Below, piece after piece: positions 1-6,934 of a DNA stretch of 31,654 bases. How positions within the stretch are numbered: position 1 is the first letter of the stretch; each line of letters starts with the position of its first letter. Where the stretch lies: IMG/VR virus record IMGVR_UViG_3300021092_000123, positions 1-31,654 of that record; one strand, 5' to 3'. Origin of the DNA: a virus. Both the position numbers and the translations under genes were made by a program. The notes under the pieces are model-generated. The model was given only the letters and a program-made list of their open reading frames with translations. It did no database searches and had not been told where the DNA came from.

Positions 1-28
1 ACCTATTTATTTTTCGTTTAATCACAAC

Positions 29-42
29 AATAAATATTTATT
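29..42 (-). promoter_or_regulatory. Intergenic AT motif, perfect 14-bp palindrome
   Basis: The 14 bases AATAAATATTTATT form a perfect palindrome that overlaps the stop codon of the gene at 41-697. The site lies upstream of whatever minus-strand gene comes next, beyond the left edge. It contains AATAAATA, a one-mismatch relative of the octamer found in most other gaps of this window. A promoter role is inferred from recurrence only. The palindrome could also be chance in AT-rich DNA. Confidence 0.25.
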
Positions 43-697
43 ACTCATCCAGATATGTAAAAGTGGTAGAGCCAGCAGCTGTCCATCTATCAGAGTTTTC
101 ACATATCCATGTTTTAGTTGAAAATTTAAAATATGGTATTTTTAAATCAGTAGATGGTGTTTGAGACTGGTGTTTCCACAATATTCTATTGTTAGGTTGA
201 GCTGCAAATTGGCCATTATCTAATTTAATTATGTTAAATGATTTATGCTCATTTGGAGTTTCTGACCAAGATACATCAACTTCATTAGGATCTGAAGAGC
301 ATGAATCTATAGTAAATAAATAATAACCAGGTGCTCTAGATTTATCTTTCATTATTACCTCGCAGCGTGCATTTCTTAATCGTTGTTTTTTAATAACAGT
401 AATATTATATGAAAAACAATCCCATAATTGTAACCAATCTAAGGGATATAATTTATCAATATCTGTTTTCCAAACAAAGGCATGAATAGGTAATTTATCA
501 AATAAAGCACCATAATCATGTATAAATGATTCAAAATATAATGCCTGGTTTGGAATTGATTTTGTGGTAATCCAATGTGCTGACTCATACTCACCTTTAC
601 CAAGGGGAGCATTGTTTTTGTCTTTTTGAAAATCGTATAAAAATTCCTTTCTTACAAAAACCTCTATTGGTGGAATATTAGCTACTAAATAGCTCAT
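41..697 (-). CDS. Conserved phage protein of unknown function (218 aa)
   Basis: This complete 218-residue protein begins MSYLVANIPPIEVFVRKEFL and ends shortly after a run of aromatic and Thr residues. It has no signal peptide or membrane segment. The central part is rich in Trp, Tyr and Phe (WKTDIDKLYPLDWLQLWDCF, about residues 76-95) and is followed by a conserved-looking stretch, DNGQFAAQPNNRILW. From memory, proteins with this opening and this QFAAQPNNR-type stretch occur in T4-like cyanophages and other marine myoviruses, always as hypotheticals. I know of no function. It is the last gene of the block that may encode head-packaged proteins, but it lacks the N-terminal targeting-like segment. 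It ends 3 bases past the start of the preceding gene's non-coding gap, so it is probably co-transcribed with its neighbours. Confidence 0.8.
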   Translation of the reverse strand: MSYLVANIPPIEVFVRKEFLYDFQKDKNNAPLGKGEYESAHWITTKSIPNQALYFESFIHDYGALFDKLPIHAFVWKTDIDKLYPLDWLQLWDCFSYNITVIKKQRLRNARCEVIMKDKSRAPGYYLFTIDSCSSDPNEVDVSWSETPNEHKSFNIIKLDNGQFAAQPNNRILWKHQSQTPSTDLKIPYFKFSTKTWICENSDRWTAAGSTTFTYLDE

Positions 698-700
698 ATT

Positions 701-1018
701 TTATTTTTCTCTAATAAGTAATTCACCTAAAACTTCCATACGACCTACTTGTCTTTGAAATTCATTTTGGTTCATATCTAAAGAAATACTTTTTAGAATT
801 TCATTAAATTCTTTTTTAGCAGCTTCTTTATCAAATTTACCATTTATAGCTTTTTTATAATAAGGTGCTTTTACATAAAAGTGATTATAGGTTAACATTG
901 CTAAACCACCTTTTTCTTTAGCTGTTTCAGCTATTTTAGCAGCACCTTTAGCACGTGTAGTAGCAAAATCTTCAAAAGTTTCTTTTGCTTCTTTTAATAT
1001 GTCAGTTAATTTAATCAT
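701..1018 (-). CDS. Small conserved phage protein with capsid-targeting-like N-terminus (105 aa)
   Basis: The frame is open to 1105, but I place the start at 1018. That ATG lies 5 bases after the stop of the preceding gene (stop at 1023), and the longer version would overlap that gene by 83 bases. The protein then begins MIKLTDILKEAKETF. Residues 1-11 match the layout of the T4 internal-protein targeting peptide MKTYQEFIAEA, with an L-K-E site at 8-10 followed by Ala. The rest is helical and Lys/Glu-rich. It has an Ala-rich stretch (TTRAKGAAKIAETAKEKGG, about 20-38) and a C-terminal helix with QNEFQRQVGRMEVLGELLI. I do not recognise a function. Packaging into the head is an inference from the N-terminus. 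Confidence 0.75.
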   Translation of the reverse strand: MIKLTDILKEAKETFEDFATTRAKGAAKIAETAKEKGGLAMLTYNHFYVKAPYYKKAINGKFDKEAAKKEFNEILKSISLDMNQNEFQRQVGRMEVLGELLIREK

Positions 1019-1022
1019 TTTA

Positions 1023-2489
1023 TTATTTTTTAACACAATTAGGATATCTTTTACCAAACATTTTTTTAAAACCTTTTTGGGTATATCCTTTCCAACATTT
1101 TTCATTTAATTTGCCAGGAGCATTTAATGTTTTATTTGTTTTAACATCTTTATTATATCCACAAGTACCTTCTTTTTTTACTTGGCCATATCCTGAACCA
1201 TATGGTACTGCTTTACCTGATTGTGGATTTGAAGTTTCTTTATTTAAAATTTTAGTCTTCTTTTTTGATGCTTCTTTACGTTTTTCAATATAATTTAATG
1301 CACGTTTTAATCTAGATTTCACCTCAGGGTCTTTAGCTTTACCATAAGCTGCTCTAACACGTTGATGAATTAAATTAATAACTTGTGATTTACGAGCATG
1401 TGGTTTAGCTTTGAATGATTTTTTAGCTAATGTATTTTTGATATCTTGAGCTGTTTTAAACTTAATACGGACAGTATCTTTTGGATTTTCGTCTGTATAT
1501 AAACGGCGATCAGATCCTTTTGGTTTTTTACCTGTACCTTTTTTGGGGTCTGGTTTTTTAGTGTTACCTTCTAAATATCCTTTTTTTACTGCTAATTTAG
1601 GATCATTAGTCCAAACATCAGATGCTTTATATCTAGTTTTTAATATCATATCTGCCTTATATGGCGGATAATTTTCATCTAATTTAGGAAGAGATTGATT
1701 TACTCTCTTTCCATCTAATATCTCTGTTGGTTTCATTATTATTTCATTCCAGAGATATGTTTTATTTTGTTGACATTCTATCCAGTTTCTACACAAATTA
1801 TTTTCATTATCTGGGAAAGAAAATCTAAATAAATTGGCAGCTTTGTGTCCTTTGTCTGTTGTTATTGATTTAACATCTGATTGGAATGCTGCTACTAAGT
1901 CACCTTTTAATTTTAGTAATATATTACTTTCAGGTTTAAAAAATTCTTTGAATTGTGTAGTAAATGTAGAAATAGGTATATGAATACCTTGAGAAATAGA
2001 ATCTACAATATTTTTATATCCTTCTTCTGTAGTATAATGATATGATACTACTTGAATATCATTACTTCCATAAGTGTCTTCAGTAAATTGTTCGTCTAAT
2101 AAAATATAAGGTTCAAGTGCTCCTCTTGAATAAAAAAATGCAATCTTATCATTATCAAAATTAACAATATATTTTTCAAATTCATCTTTTAAAGACCAAA
2201 CTCTATGATTTACAAAATCTTCAATGAAATCTAACACCATTTTTTTAGTTAACTGAGAAAATAATTCAGTTTCACTATAAAGTTGATATCCAAAATATTT
2301 ATTAACTAATTCTATTAATTGGTCATTATTACTTATTTGACCTCCTCTAACATCATACCCTTGGGATTGTAATGCTAAAAATTCTTTAGATATAGCTTCC
2401 CATTCGCTTATAGTATGAAAACTAGACTCGGGTCTATAGTAACCTCTTACAGGGAATACTTCATTTAGTATGTTTATTAAATTAATCAT
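1023..2489 (-). CDS. Multi-module protein: possible ADP-ribosyltransferase-like domain plus basic Cys-containing tail (488 aa)
   Basis: Residues 1-11 (MINLINILNEV) resemble a T4 capsid-targeting peptide with an L-N-E cleavage-type site at 8-10. Residues 13-36 contain RPESSFHTISEWEAI, which echoes RPESKAYFDLFNEA in the upstream neighbour. Residues 146-255 have the strand order of an ADP-ribosyltransferase fold: SYHYTTEEG at 149-157, STFTT at 174-178, ILLKLKGD at 190-197 and LWNEIIMKP at 246-254. H151 and E249 are candidate active-site residues. Residues 325-412 form a Lys/Arg-rich helical module containing INLIHQRVRAAYGKA and DPEVKSRLKRAL, which I recall from many phage proteins. The C-terminus (440-488) holds C443, C465 and C485 in CWKGYTQKGFKKMFGKRYPN-type sequence. 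The stop of the preceding gene and this start share one base (TAATG). The enzyme assignment is tentative. Confidence 0.6.
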   Translation of the reverse strand: MINLINILNEVFPVRGYYRPESSFHTISEWEAISKEFLALQSQGYDVRGGQISNNDQLIELVNKYFGYQLYSETELFSQLTKKMVLDFIEDFVNHRVWSLKDEFEKYIVNFDNDKIAFFYSRGALEPYILLDEQFTEDTYGSNDIQVVSYHYTTEEGYKNIVDSISQGIHIPISTFTTQFKEFFKPESNILLKLKGDLVAAFQSDVKSITTDKGHKAANLFRFSFPDNENNLCRNWIECQQNKTYLWNEIIMKPTEILDGKRVNQSLPKLDENYPPYKADMILKTRYKASDVWTNDPKLAVKKGYLEGNTKKPDPKKGTGKKPKGSDRRLYTDENPKDTVRIKFKTAQDIKNTLAKKSFKAKPHARKSQVINLIHQRVRAAYGKAKDPEVKSRLKRALNYIEKRKEASKKKTKILNKETSNPQSGKAVPYGSGYGQVKKEGTCGYNKDVKTNKTLNAPGKLNEKCWKGYTQKGFKKMFGKRYPNCVKK

Positions 2490-3265
2490 TACCAGAATCC
2501 TGAAAATGATGTTTTAAAGCCTAACAGCTTAGCATATCGTGGTAAACGACAGCTCCAATACGATGCCTTTGTTCTATCTTTCTTTTGAGGGCAATTATGG
2601 CGTTTAGAAAACGCTTGTCTTGCTTTTGAATTGTTTAATTTAGCACGTAATCCTGATGTGTCCCCAAATGATACTTTTTTAATTTTTTTCGTCTTAGGAT
2701 TCTTAACGTAAACATAGAATTTCTTAGAACCACCACGTTTTGGTTTTCCAATTGGTGGATCTTTTTTCTTTTCTTCTTCAGTTAAAAACTCGGCATCATC
2801 TAAGAATGGTAATCCTAAATGTATTGTTTTATTTTCAATAATTACTGAATGACCAATACCTGATTCAAGTAATTCTGCTTCTTCTTTAGTTACTTTTAGT
2901 AAACCTTCGTTATATAATTGTCTTGCTTCGTTAAATAAATCAAAATATGCTTTTGATTCAGGACGAAACACATTTTCAAATAAACTTAACTTATTTTTAA
3001 TATGGAAAGCTAAACCAGCTGAGATTTCATTTAAATCACCAGCGTATTCCATTTTTTCTTGTGTTGCCTTAATTAAATCTGAAAAGTGAAATGATTTTGT
3101 AGAACCATCACTTAATTTAATAGCGTAGAAGGGATGTTTAGCTAAAGTAATTTCACCTTCTTTACCGTCAGTAGTTTTTACTTTTTCACCTTCAGCAAAT
3201 TTTACATCTTCCTCTAAAAGACGTTCAATTTCTTCTCTAATTAAAACTTTTAATTCTACTGACAT
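2489..3265 (-). CDS. Modular phage protein with SH3-like N-terminal domain and SFGD...RHNC...YWSC C-terminal module (258 aa)
   Basis: The protein opens with a charged helix, MSVELKVLIREEIERLLEED, similar to the start of the gene at 24621-25079. Residues about 20-67 (EGEKVKTTDGKEGEITLAKH then YAIKLSDGSTKSF) look like a small KOW/SH3-type barrel. A middle region contains FENVFRPESKAYFDLFNEAR and ends in an acidic Lys/Glu stretch. The C-terminal 78 residues, from about 181, are strongly basic and contain VSFGD (198-202), RHNC (C225) and YWSC (C239). I recall this as a module recurring in unrelated proteins of marine phages. It may bind metal or nucleic acid, but two Cys plus His is thin evidence. 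Both ends overlap the neighbouring genes by one base, so translation is probably coupled. Confidence 0.65.
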   Translation of the reverse strand: MSVELKVLIREEIERLLEEDVKFAEGEKVKTTDGKEGEITLAKHPFYAIKLSDGSTKSFHFSDLIKATQEKMEYAGDLNEISAGLAFHIKNKLSLFENVFRPESKAYFDLFNEARQLYNEGLLKVTKEEAELLESGIGHSVIIENKTIHLGLPFLDDAEFLTEEEKKKDPPIGKPKRGGSKKFYVYVKNPKTKKIKKVSFGDTSGLRAKLNNSKARQAFSKRHNCPQKKDRTKASYWSCRLPRYAKLLGFKTSFSGFW

Positions 3266-3636
3266 TATTTTAAGAATTTTAACTTGTAAATAGTAGTATT
3301 AATTAACTCAGAAATCATATCTACTTGATTTTGCACATATGAGTCTTGAGGTAATTTATTTCTGTTTTGTTCAACATACATTGACAACGCAGTAAAATAA
3401 GCAATTATTTCTTCACATGAAATATACTCTCTTACTTGACCAGGAGCAGAATAACCTGTGATGATACCATTTTTACCTTGAATTGATTCAACAAGAGGAT
3501 CAATTATATCAATAATTTTTTCATAATAAGCAGCTAATGCTCTGTGAGCCGCATCAGATGGAGTCTGCCAATGATAAATGTGAGCTTGGTTTCTTGAGGC
3601 AAGTAAAGTTGAAAAAAATGCAGCTATAGGATTCAT
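3265..3636 (-). CDS. Dps/ferritin-like small phage protein (123 aa)
   Basis: The first helix carries LLASRNQAHIYHWQTPSDAA, followed by H31, a YYEKII helix, and D46 and E50 in IIDPLVES. This spacing of HW, His and D-x3-E resembles the ferroxidase-centre region of Dps/ferritin-like proteins, in which an HW pair starts the motif and a D-x3-E follows on the next part of the helix. Full-length Dps is about 165 residues, so this is short, with room for perhaps four helices. I believe it belongs to a phage family of unknown function (DUF5856-like, from memory). A Dps-like role would be iron handling or DNA protection, but that is an inference. The gene is coupled by one-base TAATG overlaps on both sides to modular proteins that may be virion-associated. 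Confidence 0.6.
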   Translation of the reverse strand: MNPIAAFFSTLLASRNQAHIYHWQTPSDAAHRALAAYYEKIIDIIDPLVESIQGKNGIITGYSAPGQVREYISCEEIIAYFTALSMYVEQNRNKLPQDSYVQNQVDMISELINTTIYKLKFLK

Positions 3637-4298
3637 TATTTTTTAATTTTTTCAGCTTCGTCTAATTTTTTTACTTCGTTTTCTAAAGCACCTTTTAATT
3701 TAGCTAATTCGGCTTCTTTTTTCTTTAAATCACCTAATAATTTTTCAGCATCAGCAAAGTGAGCATCACGAGTGCCAGGTTCAGACATAGCTGACTGCAT
3801 GTGATGTTCGATTTCTTGCTTAATTAAATTAATATCATCTTCAAGTTCAGCTGCTTTATTTTCACCTAATTTAAGATTTTCTCTCATTTGTTTTCTCATT
3901 TCGTTGATGAGTCTTTCACCAATTCTTTGAGCTTTATCAGCTGTTTTGTATAAACCAAATATATTATCAAAATCTAACCCACGTTTAAATAAATTAGCAA
4001 TGGTAAATAAATCACCTTCAGCTACAATATTTTCAACAGTTGAATCTTTAGTTGGGTTTTGTACAATAAAAAATGAACCCAATTGATCATCAATACCAAG
4101 GGCAGCAGTTGTTGGATCAACATTATCTTGTAATGCTTCTTTAATTTCTTTTGCAGCTTTAACCGCTTCGTTTTTTTCAACAGCGTATAATGCGGCTAAG
4201 TAGTCTTTAACTGCACCTTTAGTGCATCCTACTTTTTCCCCGCGTTTGCCATTTTCGTATTGTTTGTAAACACATTTACCGACTGATGTATAAGGCAT
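3636..4298 (-). CDS. Phage protein with N-terminal KCVYK...VGCT module and long coiled coil (220 aa)
   Basis: Residues 1-39 contain VGKCVYKQYENGKRGEKVGC, with C9 and C25, followed by TKGAVKDYLAALYA. I recall this small Cys module at the ends of many otherwise unrelated proteins of marine and Bacteroidota phages. Residues about 40-125 include GIDDQLGSFFIVQNPTKDST. From about 125 to the end the sequence is Glu/Lys/Leu-rich heptad-like helix (for example AELAKLKGALENEVKKLDEA), so a long coiled coil is likely. No enzyme motif is visible. The start lies after a 47-base gap with a TATTTATA-type motif, so this gene may begin a transcript running leftwards through at least the genes to 1023. The function is unknown. 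Confidence 0.7.
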   Translation of the reverse strand: MPYTSVGKCVYKQYENGKRGEKVGCTKGAVKDYLAALYAVEKNEAVKAAKEIKEALQDNVDPTTAALGIDDQLGSFFIVQNPTKDSTVENIVAEGDLFTIANLFKRGLDFDNIFGLYKTADKAQRIGERLINEMRKQMRENLKLGENKAAELEDDINLIKQEIEHHMQSAMSEPGTRDAHFADAEKLLGDLKKKEAELAKLKGALENEVKKLDEAEKIKK

Positions 4299-4308
4299 AA
4301 ATATTATT

Positions 4309-4336
4309 ATTTATTAGAGTATTTCTCTATATAAAT
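4309..4336 (-). other. Stem-loop in leader of the gene at 3636-4298
   Basis: On the coding strand ATTTAT-A-TAGAG pairs with CTCTA-ATAAAT around the five-base loop AAATA, giving 11 pairs with one bulged base. The stem overlaps the TATTTATA motif at 4330-4337. No T-run follows on the coding strand, so it is not an intrinsic terminator. It could be a leader structure, or only a consequence of the AT-rich composition. Confidence 0.25.
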
Positions 4337-4337
4337 A
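4330..4337 (-). promoter_or_regulatory. TATTTATA motif, 31 nt upstream of the gene at 3636-4298
   Basis: The coding strand reads GTATATTTATATAG here, and the plus strand reads TATAAATA exactly. The extended sequence is nearly identical to those at 15086-15093 and 22295-22302. TATATTTA also fits the TAnnTTT part of the Bacteroidota -7 promoter element. With 31 bases to the ATG, a transcription start downstream would leave a short leader. This is a promoter candidate by recurrence only. Confidence 0.4.
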
Positions 4338-4345
4338 TACAATAT

Positions 4346-4945
4346 TTAATAAAGGTAGCCAGAAAATACACCGGCTTCTACGTTAAGCGCGGTAATTTGC
4401 TCAGTATCTAATATAACTTTCTTTTTACAATAATCTAAACCTAAAACTCCAATAAATTTTCCATCAATGTTTTTAATAGCAAAATAATAACCCCCTTTAG
4501 TATTTGTTTCCGCAGCGGTATATTTTAATCCTAAATCATTAATATTTTCATTTTTAAAATCGAAAATAGCAAGATGTGTATTTTCTAATAAATAATTTGT
4601 AGATCTTGAAAATAACGATACTGGAATGTTTTGGAATATCATCTTTACAGATTCAGTATTTAATGTTAATACTTCATAAAACATACTAAATTTCTGTATT
4701 GATTTTCCTGAGGGGTAAAAATACCCTCCATTATGAAATTGGGTAATCCAAACTCTATCAGCTTTATACGTTTCCCTAATTTTTTCTAATTTAGTGTCAA
4801 TTTGACTATATAGTGCACATTGCTCTGCTATTGGATCTGTATTTTTTTCCTTTATTTTTTTAGTACGATTAATATAAAATTGAACTAATAAAGGACCTAA
4901 TATACCTGTTAAAAAGGCTGCTATTATTTCTGTAGAGTAAGTCAT
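4346..4945 (-). CDS. Membrane-anchored GAF-like protein (199 aa)
   Basis: An N-terminal hydrophobic helix (about residues 7-26, IIAAFLTGILGPLLVQFYIN) is followed by the basic stretch RTKKIKEK, which suggests a single anchor with the rest in the cytoplasm. After a short helix with TDPIAEQCALYSQIDTKLEK comes RVWITQFHNGGYFYPSGKS, about residues 64-82. The protein ends with strands YYFAIKNI and IGVLGLDYC. The order (RV-I-QFHNG, long helical insert, final paired strands) resembles GAF/PAS-like sensory domains. No ligand can be named. The gene sits between the zinc-ribbon gene and the Cys-module genes, with gaps of 17 and 47 bases. An alternative is a small membrane protein involved in lysis control or superinfection exclusion, for which I see no specific evidence. 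Confidence 0.55.
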   Translation of the reverse strand: MTYSTEIIAAFLTGILGPLLVQFYINRTKKIKEKNTDPIAEQCALYSQIDTKLEKIRETYKADRVWITQFHNGGYFYPSGKSIQKFSMFYEVLTLNTESVKMIFQNIPVSLFSRSTNYLLENTHLAIFDFKNENINDLGLKYTAAETNTKGGYYFAIKNIDGKFIGVLGLDYCKKKVILDTEQITALNVEAGVFSGYLY

Positions 4946-4952
4946 ATATAAA

Positions 4953-4960
4953 AATAAATA
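4953..4960 (-). promoter_or_regulatory. AT motif (AATAAATA on + strand), 7 nt before the gene at 4346-4945
   Basis: The coding strand reads AATATATTTATTTTTATAT just before the ATG, which gives ATATTTAT, a near match to the intergenic octamer. It is only 7 bases from the start codon, so it could act as a promoter only for a very short-leader or leaderless mRNA, or it may be an AU-rich translation signal instead. Confidence 0.25.
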
Positions 4961-4962
4961 TA

Positions 4963-5535
4963 TTAAATTGATTTATTCTTTAATTCCTGAATATATTCTT
5001 TTAGTTTAGTTACTTCATTTTTATTAACGGTTCCACCTCCCCAATTTTCAACATCTCCTGCTTCATTTACAAATGTATCTTTTACATTAGCCCACGCATC
5101 TATAGCTTCTAAAGTTTCATCTAGCACTGCATCTTTATTAGCATTTAATATATTACATTGATATTCTTCAAACTTACCTTCTTGACGTAATTTAGTTTCA
5201 TATTCAATTACACAATCAAAACATGTTTTGTGTATTGCCCACATTTCTTTATTATAGCGGTTATCTTTCATTGGACGACCACAATTAGGACATAAAAGGG
5301 GTAAAGTAACTAAACGTTTTAAAGTATCATACTTTGTAACAGTTTGTTTAATACCATTTTTAATAGTCCATTTCCTACCATTTTCTTCCCATATATCACC
5401 TTCAGTATGTTCTATTTGTGTTTTAGTATAACCTACCTGGGATTGGGTTTTACCACCTAAATCTCCAGTAATAAGATTTCTCATACGTTGAACATCACGT
5501 TGAGAAAATTCTCTTTTTAATTGTGATTCACTCAT
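4963..5535 (-). CDS. Zinc-ribbon phage protein of unknown function (190 aa)
   Basis: The sequence contains CPNCG (C82, C85) and CFDC (C105, C108), a four-Cys zinc-ribbon layout with about 19 residues between the two knuckles. The N-terminus (SQLKREFSQRDVQRMRNLIT) is a basic helix, and residues 44-68 (EGDIWEENGRKWTIKNGIKQ) form a short hairpin-like, aromatic segment. I recall proteins with this LKREFS-RDV-R-RN opening and the ribbon from many tailed phages, always as hypotheticals. The fold suggests binding to DNA, RNA or another protein, but no catalytic motif is visible. The start overlaps the HAD phosphatase stop? No: here this gene's ATG and the stop of the upstream gene at 5532 share ATGA (4-base overlap), indicating coupled translation with the phosphatase. 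Confidence 0.7.
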   Translation of the reverse strand: MSESQLKREFSQRDVQRMRNLITGDLGGKTQSQVGYTKTQIEHTEGDIWEENGRKWTIKNGIKQTVTKYDTLKRLVTLPLLCPNCGRPMKDNRYNKEMWAIHKTCFDCVIEYETKLRQEGKFEEYQCNILNANKDAVLDETLEAIDAWANVKDTFVNEAGDVENWGGGTVNKNEVTKLKEYIQELKNKSI

Positions 5536-6047
5536 AAACCTAATTCTTTAAGTTGCGAAATAGTGTCGCTGGCACTTTTATGATGGATACCAATTCCACC
5601 TTTTTCTCTCCACATAACAATATTTGGTTCTAATCTATCATCTATTAATATTTTCCCTTCACCTGATTGATCTGCTTTGCGTTCTGGAGAAGCTAAGATT
5701 AATTTAGTTCCTGGTAGATATTTTTTAACCCACAAACGCTTACCTAAACGGCTTGATTCTGAAGCTGATGGTGATGATAATAAAATAGGATTATATTTTT
5801 TAATATAGTCCCAAAGTTGATGTCCATCTGGCATCCAAGGAATACCAACCCAGAATTTAACACCTATGTTGTTATCGATTTGATTCCAAAATGCTCTTTT
5901 ACCATACTTTGCTTCGTACTCTTGAGGAGGGATTCCAAAAAAATGGTCAAAACGTGCTTCAAAATCAGCAATAACGCCATCCATATCACAATAAATTTGA
6001 TATGGGGTAATGCCTTCTACTTCTAATATGTTTTTTAAACTTATCAT
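5532..6047 (-). CDS. HAD-family phosphatase, 5'(3')-deoxyribonucleotidase-like (171 aa)
   Basis: The HAD motifs are in order: YCDMDGVIADF with the nucleophile D21 and acid/base D23, LLSSPS (about 89-94) as motif II, K124 in the ERKADQSGEG stretch, and ILIDDR with D136-D137 as the metal-binding motif IV. Size and motif spacing fit the 5'(3')-deoxyribonucleotidase branch, which dephosphorylates deoxynucleoside monophosphates. T4-like phages often carry such enzymes. The N-terminus MISLKNILEVEG precedes the catalytic core by about ten residues and looks like a capsid-targeting peptide, with I-L-E at 7-9. The gene overlaps by 4 bases (ATGA) with the second HAD gene upstream and with the zinc-ribbon gene downstream. 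Substrate is inferred from family resemblance only. Confidence 0.85.
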   Translation of the reverse strand: MISLKNILEVEGITPYQIYCDMDGVIADFEARFDHFFGIPPQEYEAKYGKRAFWNQIDNNIGVKFWVGIPWMPDGHQLWDYIKKYNPILLSSPSASESSRLGKRLWVKKYLPGTKLILASPERKADQSGEGKILIDDRLEPNIVMWREKGGIGIHHKSASDTISQLKELGL

Positions 6048-6934
6048 AACTCAAATACCATCGGATTTTTCTGTCCATAATTTCTCATTAATACACCTGC
6101 TAAAGCATTTGCTTCATTCTCTACTGGTGAGCCCGTTTGGCCTGAAGACATATCAAGTTTATTAAGTTGCATCTGTTGAGCATGAACCATTTCGTGAGCT
6201 AATGTTCTTAATATATCAGCTAATCCTCTTCCTTTAATTACTATAGCAATTTTGTTTTGCATTGGTTGGTATCCACCAAAACTTTTAAATTGTTGAGTAA
6301 AATTAGGAGAATTAATAACATGTACTTTAGGAACATCTTTTAATTGAAGTTCATTTGATGCAAAATTAACAAAATCTTTCATAGTGTGAAAGAAATTAGG
6401 AGCATATTCTTTAATAATGTTTTCTTGTAAACGTTTTTTATTTAAATAATTTTTCCAATAATTTTCTTTTAACATACCTAATTGCTTAATAATTTGATTA
6501 GCATTATTTTGAAATAAATACGATATTCCTCCTTCTATTTCCCAATCAGCCACATTATCGGGACGATCATCAATTAAAATATTACCTCCCTTAGCGTATT
6601 TCTTTTTCGCTGATTTATTATTAACAAATATGATTTCTTTAAGGTAAGGAGATAAACCATTCTTTTTTAACCATTCAAGTTTACCTTGTTTTGTTCGTTC
6701 ATTTGTTCCCGCTGCTGATAATATTGATGGTTCTTTATCTTTAACAGTGTTAAATATTTTCATTCCCTCAGGGATTGGTTTTAAATTAGACCACCACTCC
6801 TCAGGATTACTATTAATTTTATTCCAAATAGCTTTGCCATCATCCTCAGATACACCTAATTGTTTAGCAGTATCTTTCAAACCACCTTTATAGTCTGCTA
6901 ATAAACCATCCATATCAAGATAAATCTGTGGCAT
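6044..6934 (-). CDS. Fusion of HAD phosphatase and HExxH metallopeptidase (296 aa)
   Basis: Residues 1-150 are a second HAD domain: YLDMDGLLADY (D7, D9), SAAGTNE at 73-79, a Lys-rich stretch at 107-112 and ILIDDR (D122, D123). Residues about 170-296 form a zinc peptidase-like domain with TLAHEMVHAQQ (H247, E248, H251) and a downstream ENEANALAG helix whose E272 or E274 could be the third zinc ligand. This is the layout of a gluzincin-type minimal metallopeptidase, often seen as a stand-alone phage protein. The linker contains ENIIKEYAPNF, whose I-K-E resembles a prohead-protease site or the start of a once-separate peptidase. Both active sites look intact. The gene overlaps the kinase gene by one base (TAATG). 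Substrates are unknown. Confidence 0.8.
   Translation of the reverse strand: MPQIYLDMDGLLADYKGGLKDTAKQLGVSEDDGKAIWNKINSNPEEWWSNLKPIPEGMKIFNTVKDKEPSILSAAGTNERTKQGKLEWLKKNGLSPYLKEIIFVNNKSAKKKYAKGGNILIDDRPDNVADWEIEGGISYLFQNNANQIIKQLGMLKENYWKNYLNKKRLQENIIKEYAPNFFHTMKDFVNFASNELQLKDVPKVHVINSPNFTQQFKSFGGYQPMQNKIAIVIKGRGLADILRTLAHEMVHAQQMQLNKLDMSSGQTGSPVENEANALAGVLMRNYGQKNPMVFEL

Noticed and set aside
1019-1105. Longer N-terminus for the gene at 701-1018 (start at 1105, 134 aa)
   Set aside because: It would overlap the end of the 488-residue gene by 83 bases. The internal ATG at 1018 follows that gene's stop by a few bases and gives a leader-like N-terminus shared with other proteins.
4309-4336. Stem-loop before the gene at 3636-4298 as a terminator
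   Set aside because: The stem is AT-rich and no T-run follows on the coding strand. It is kept only as a weak leader structure.
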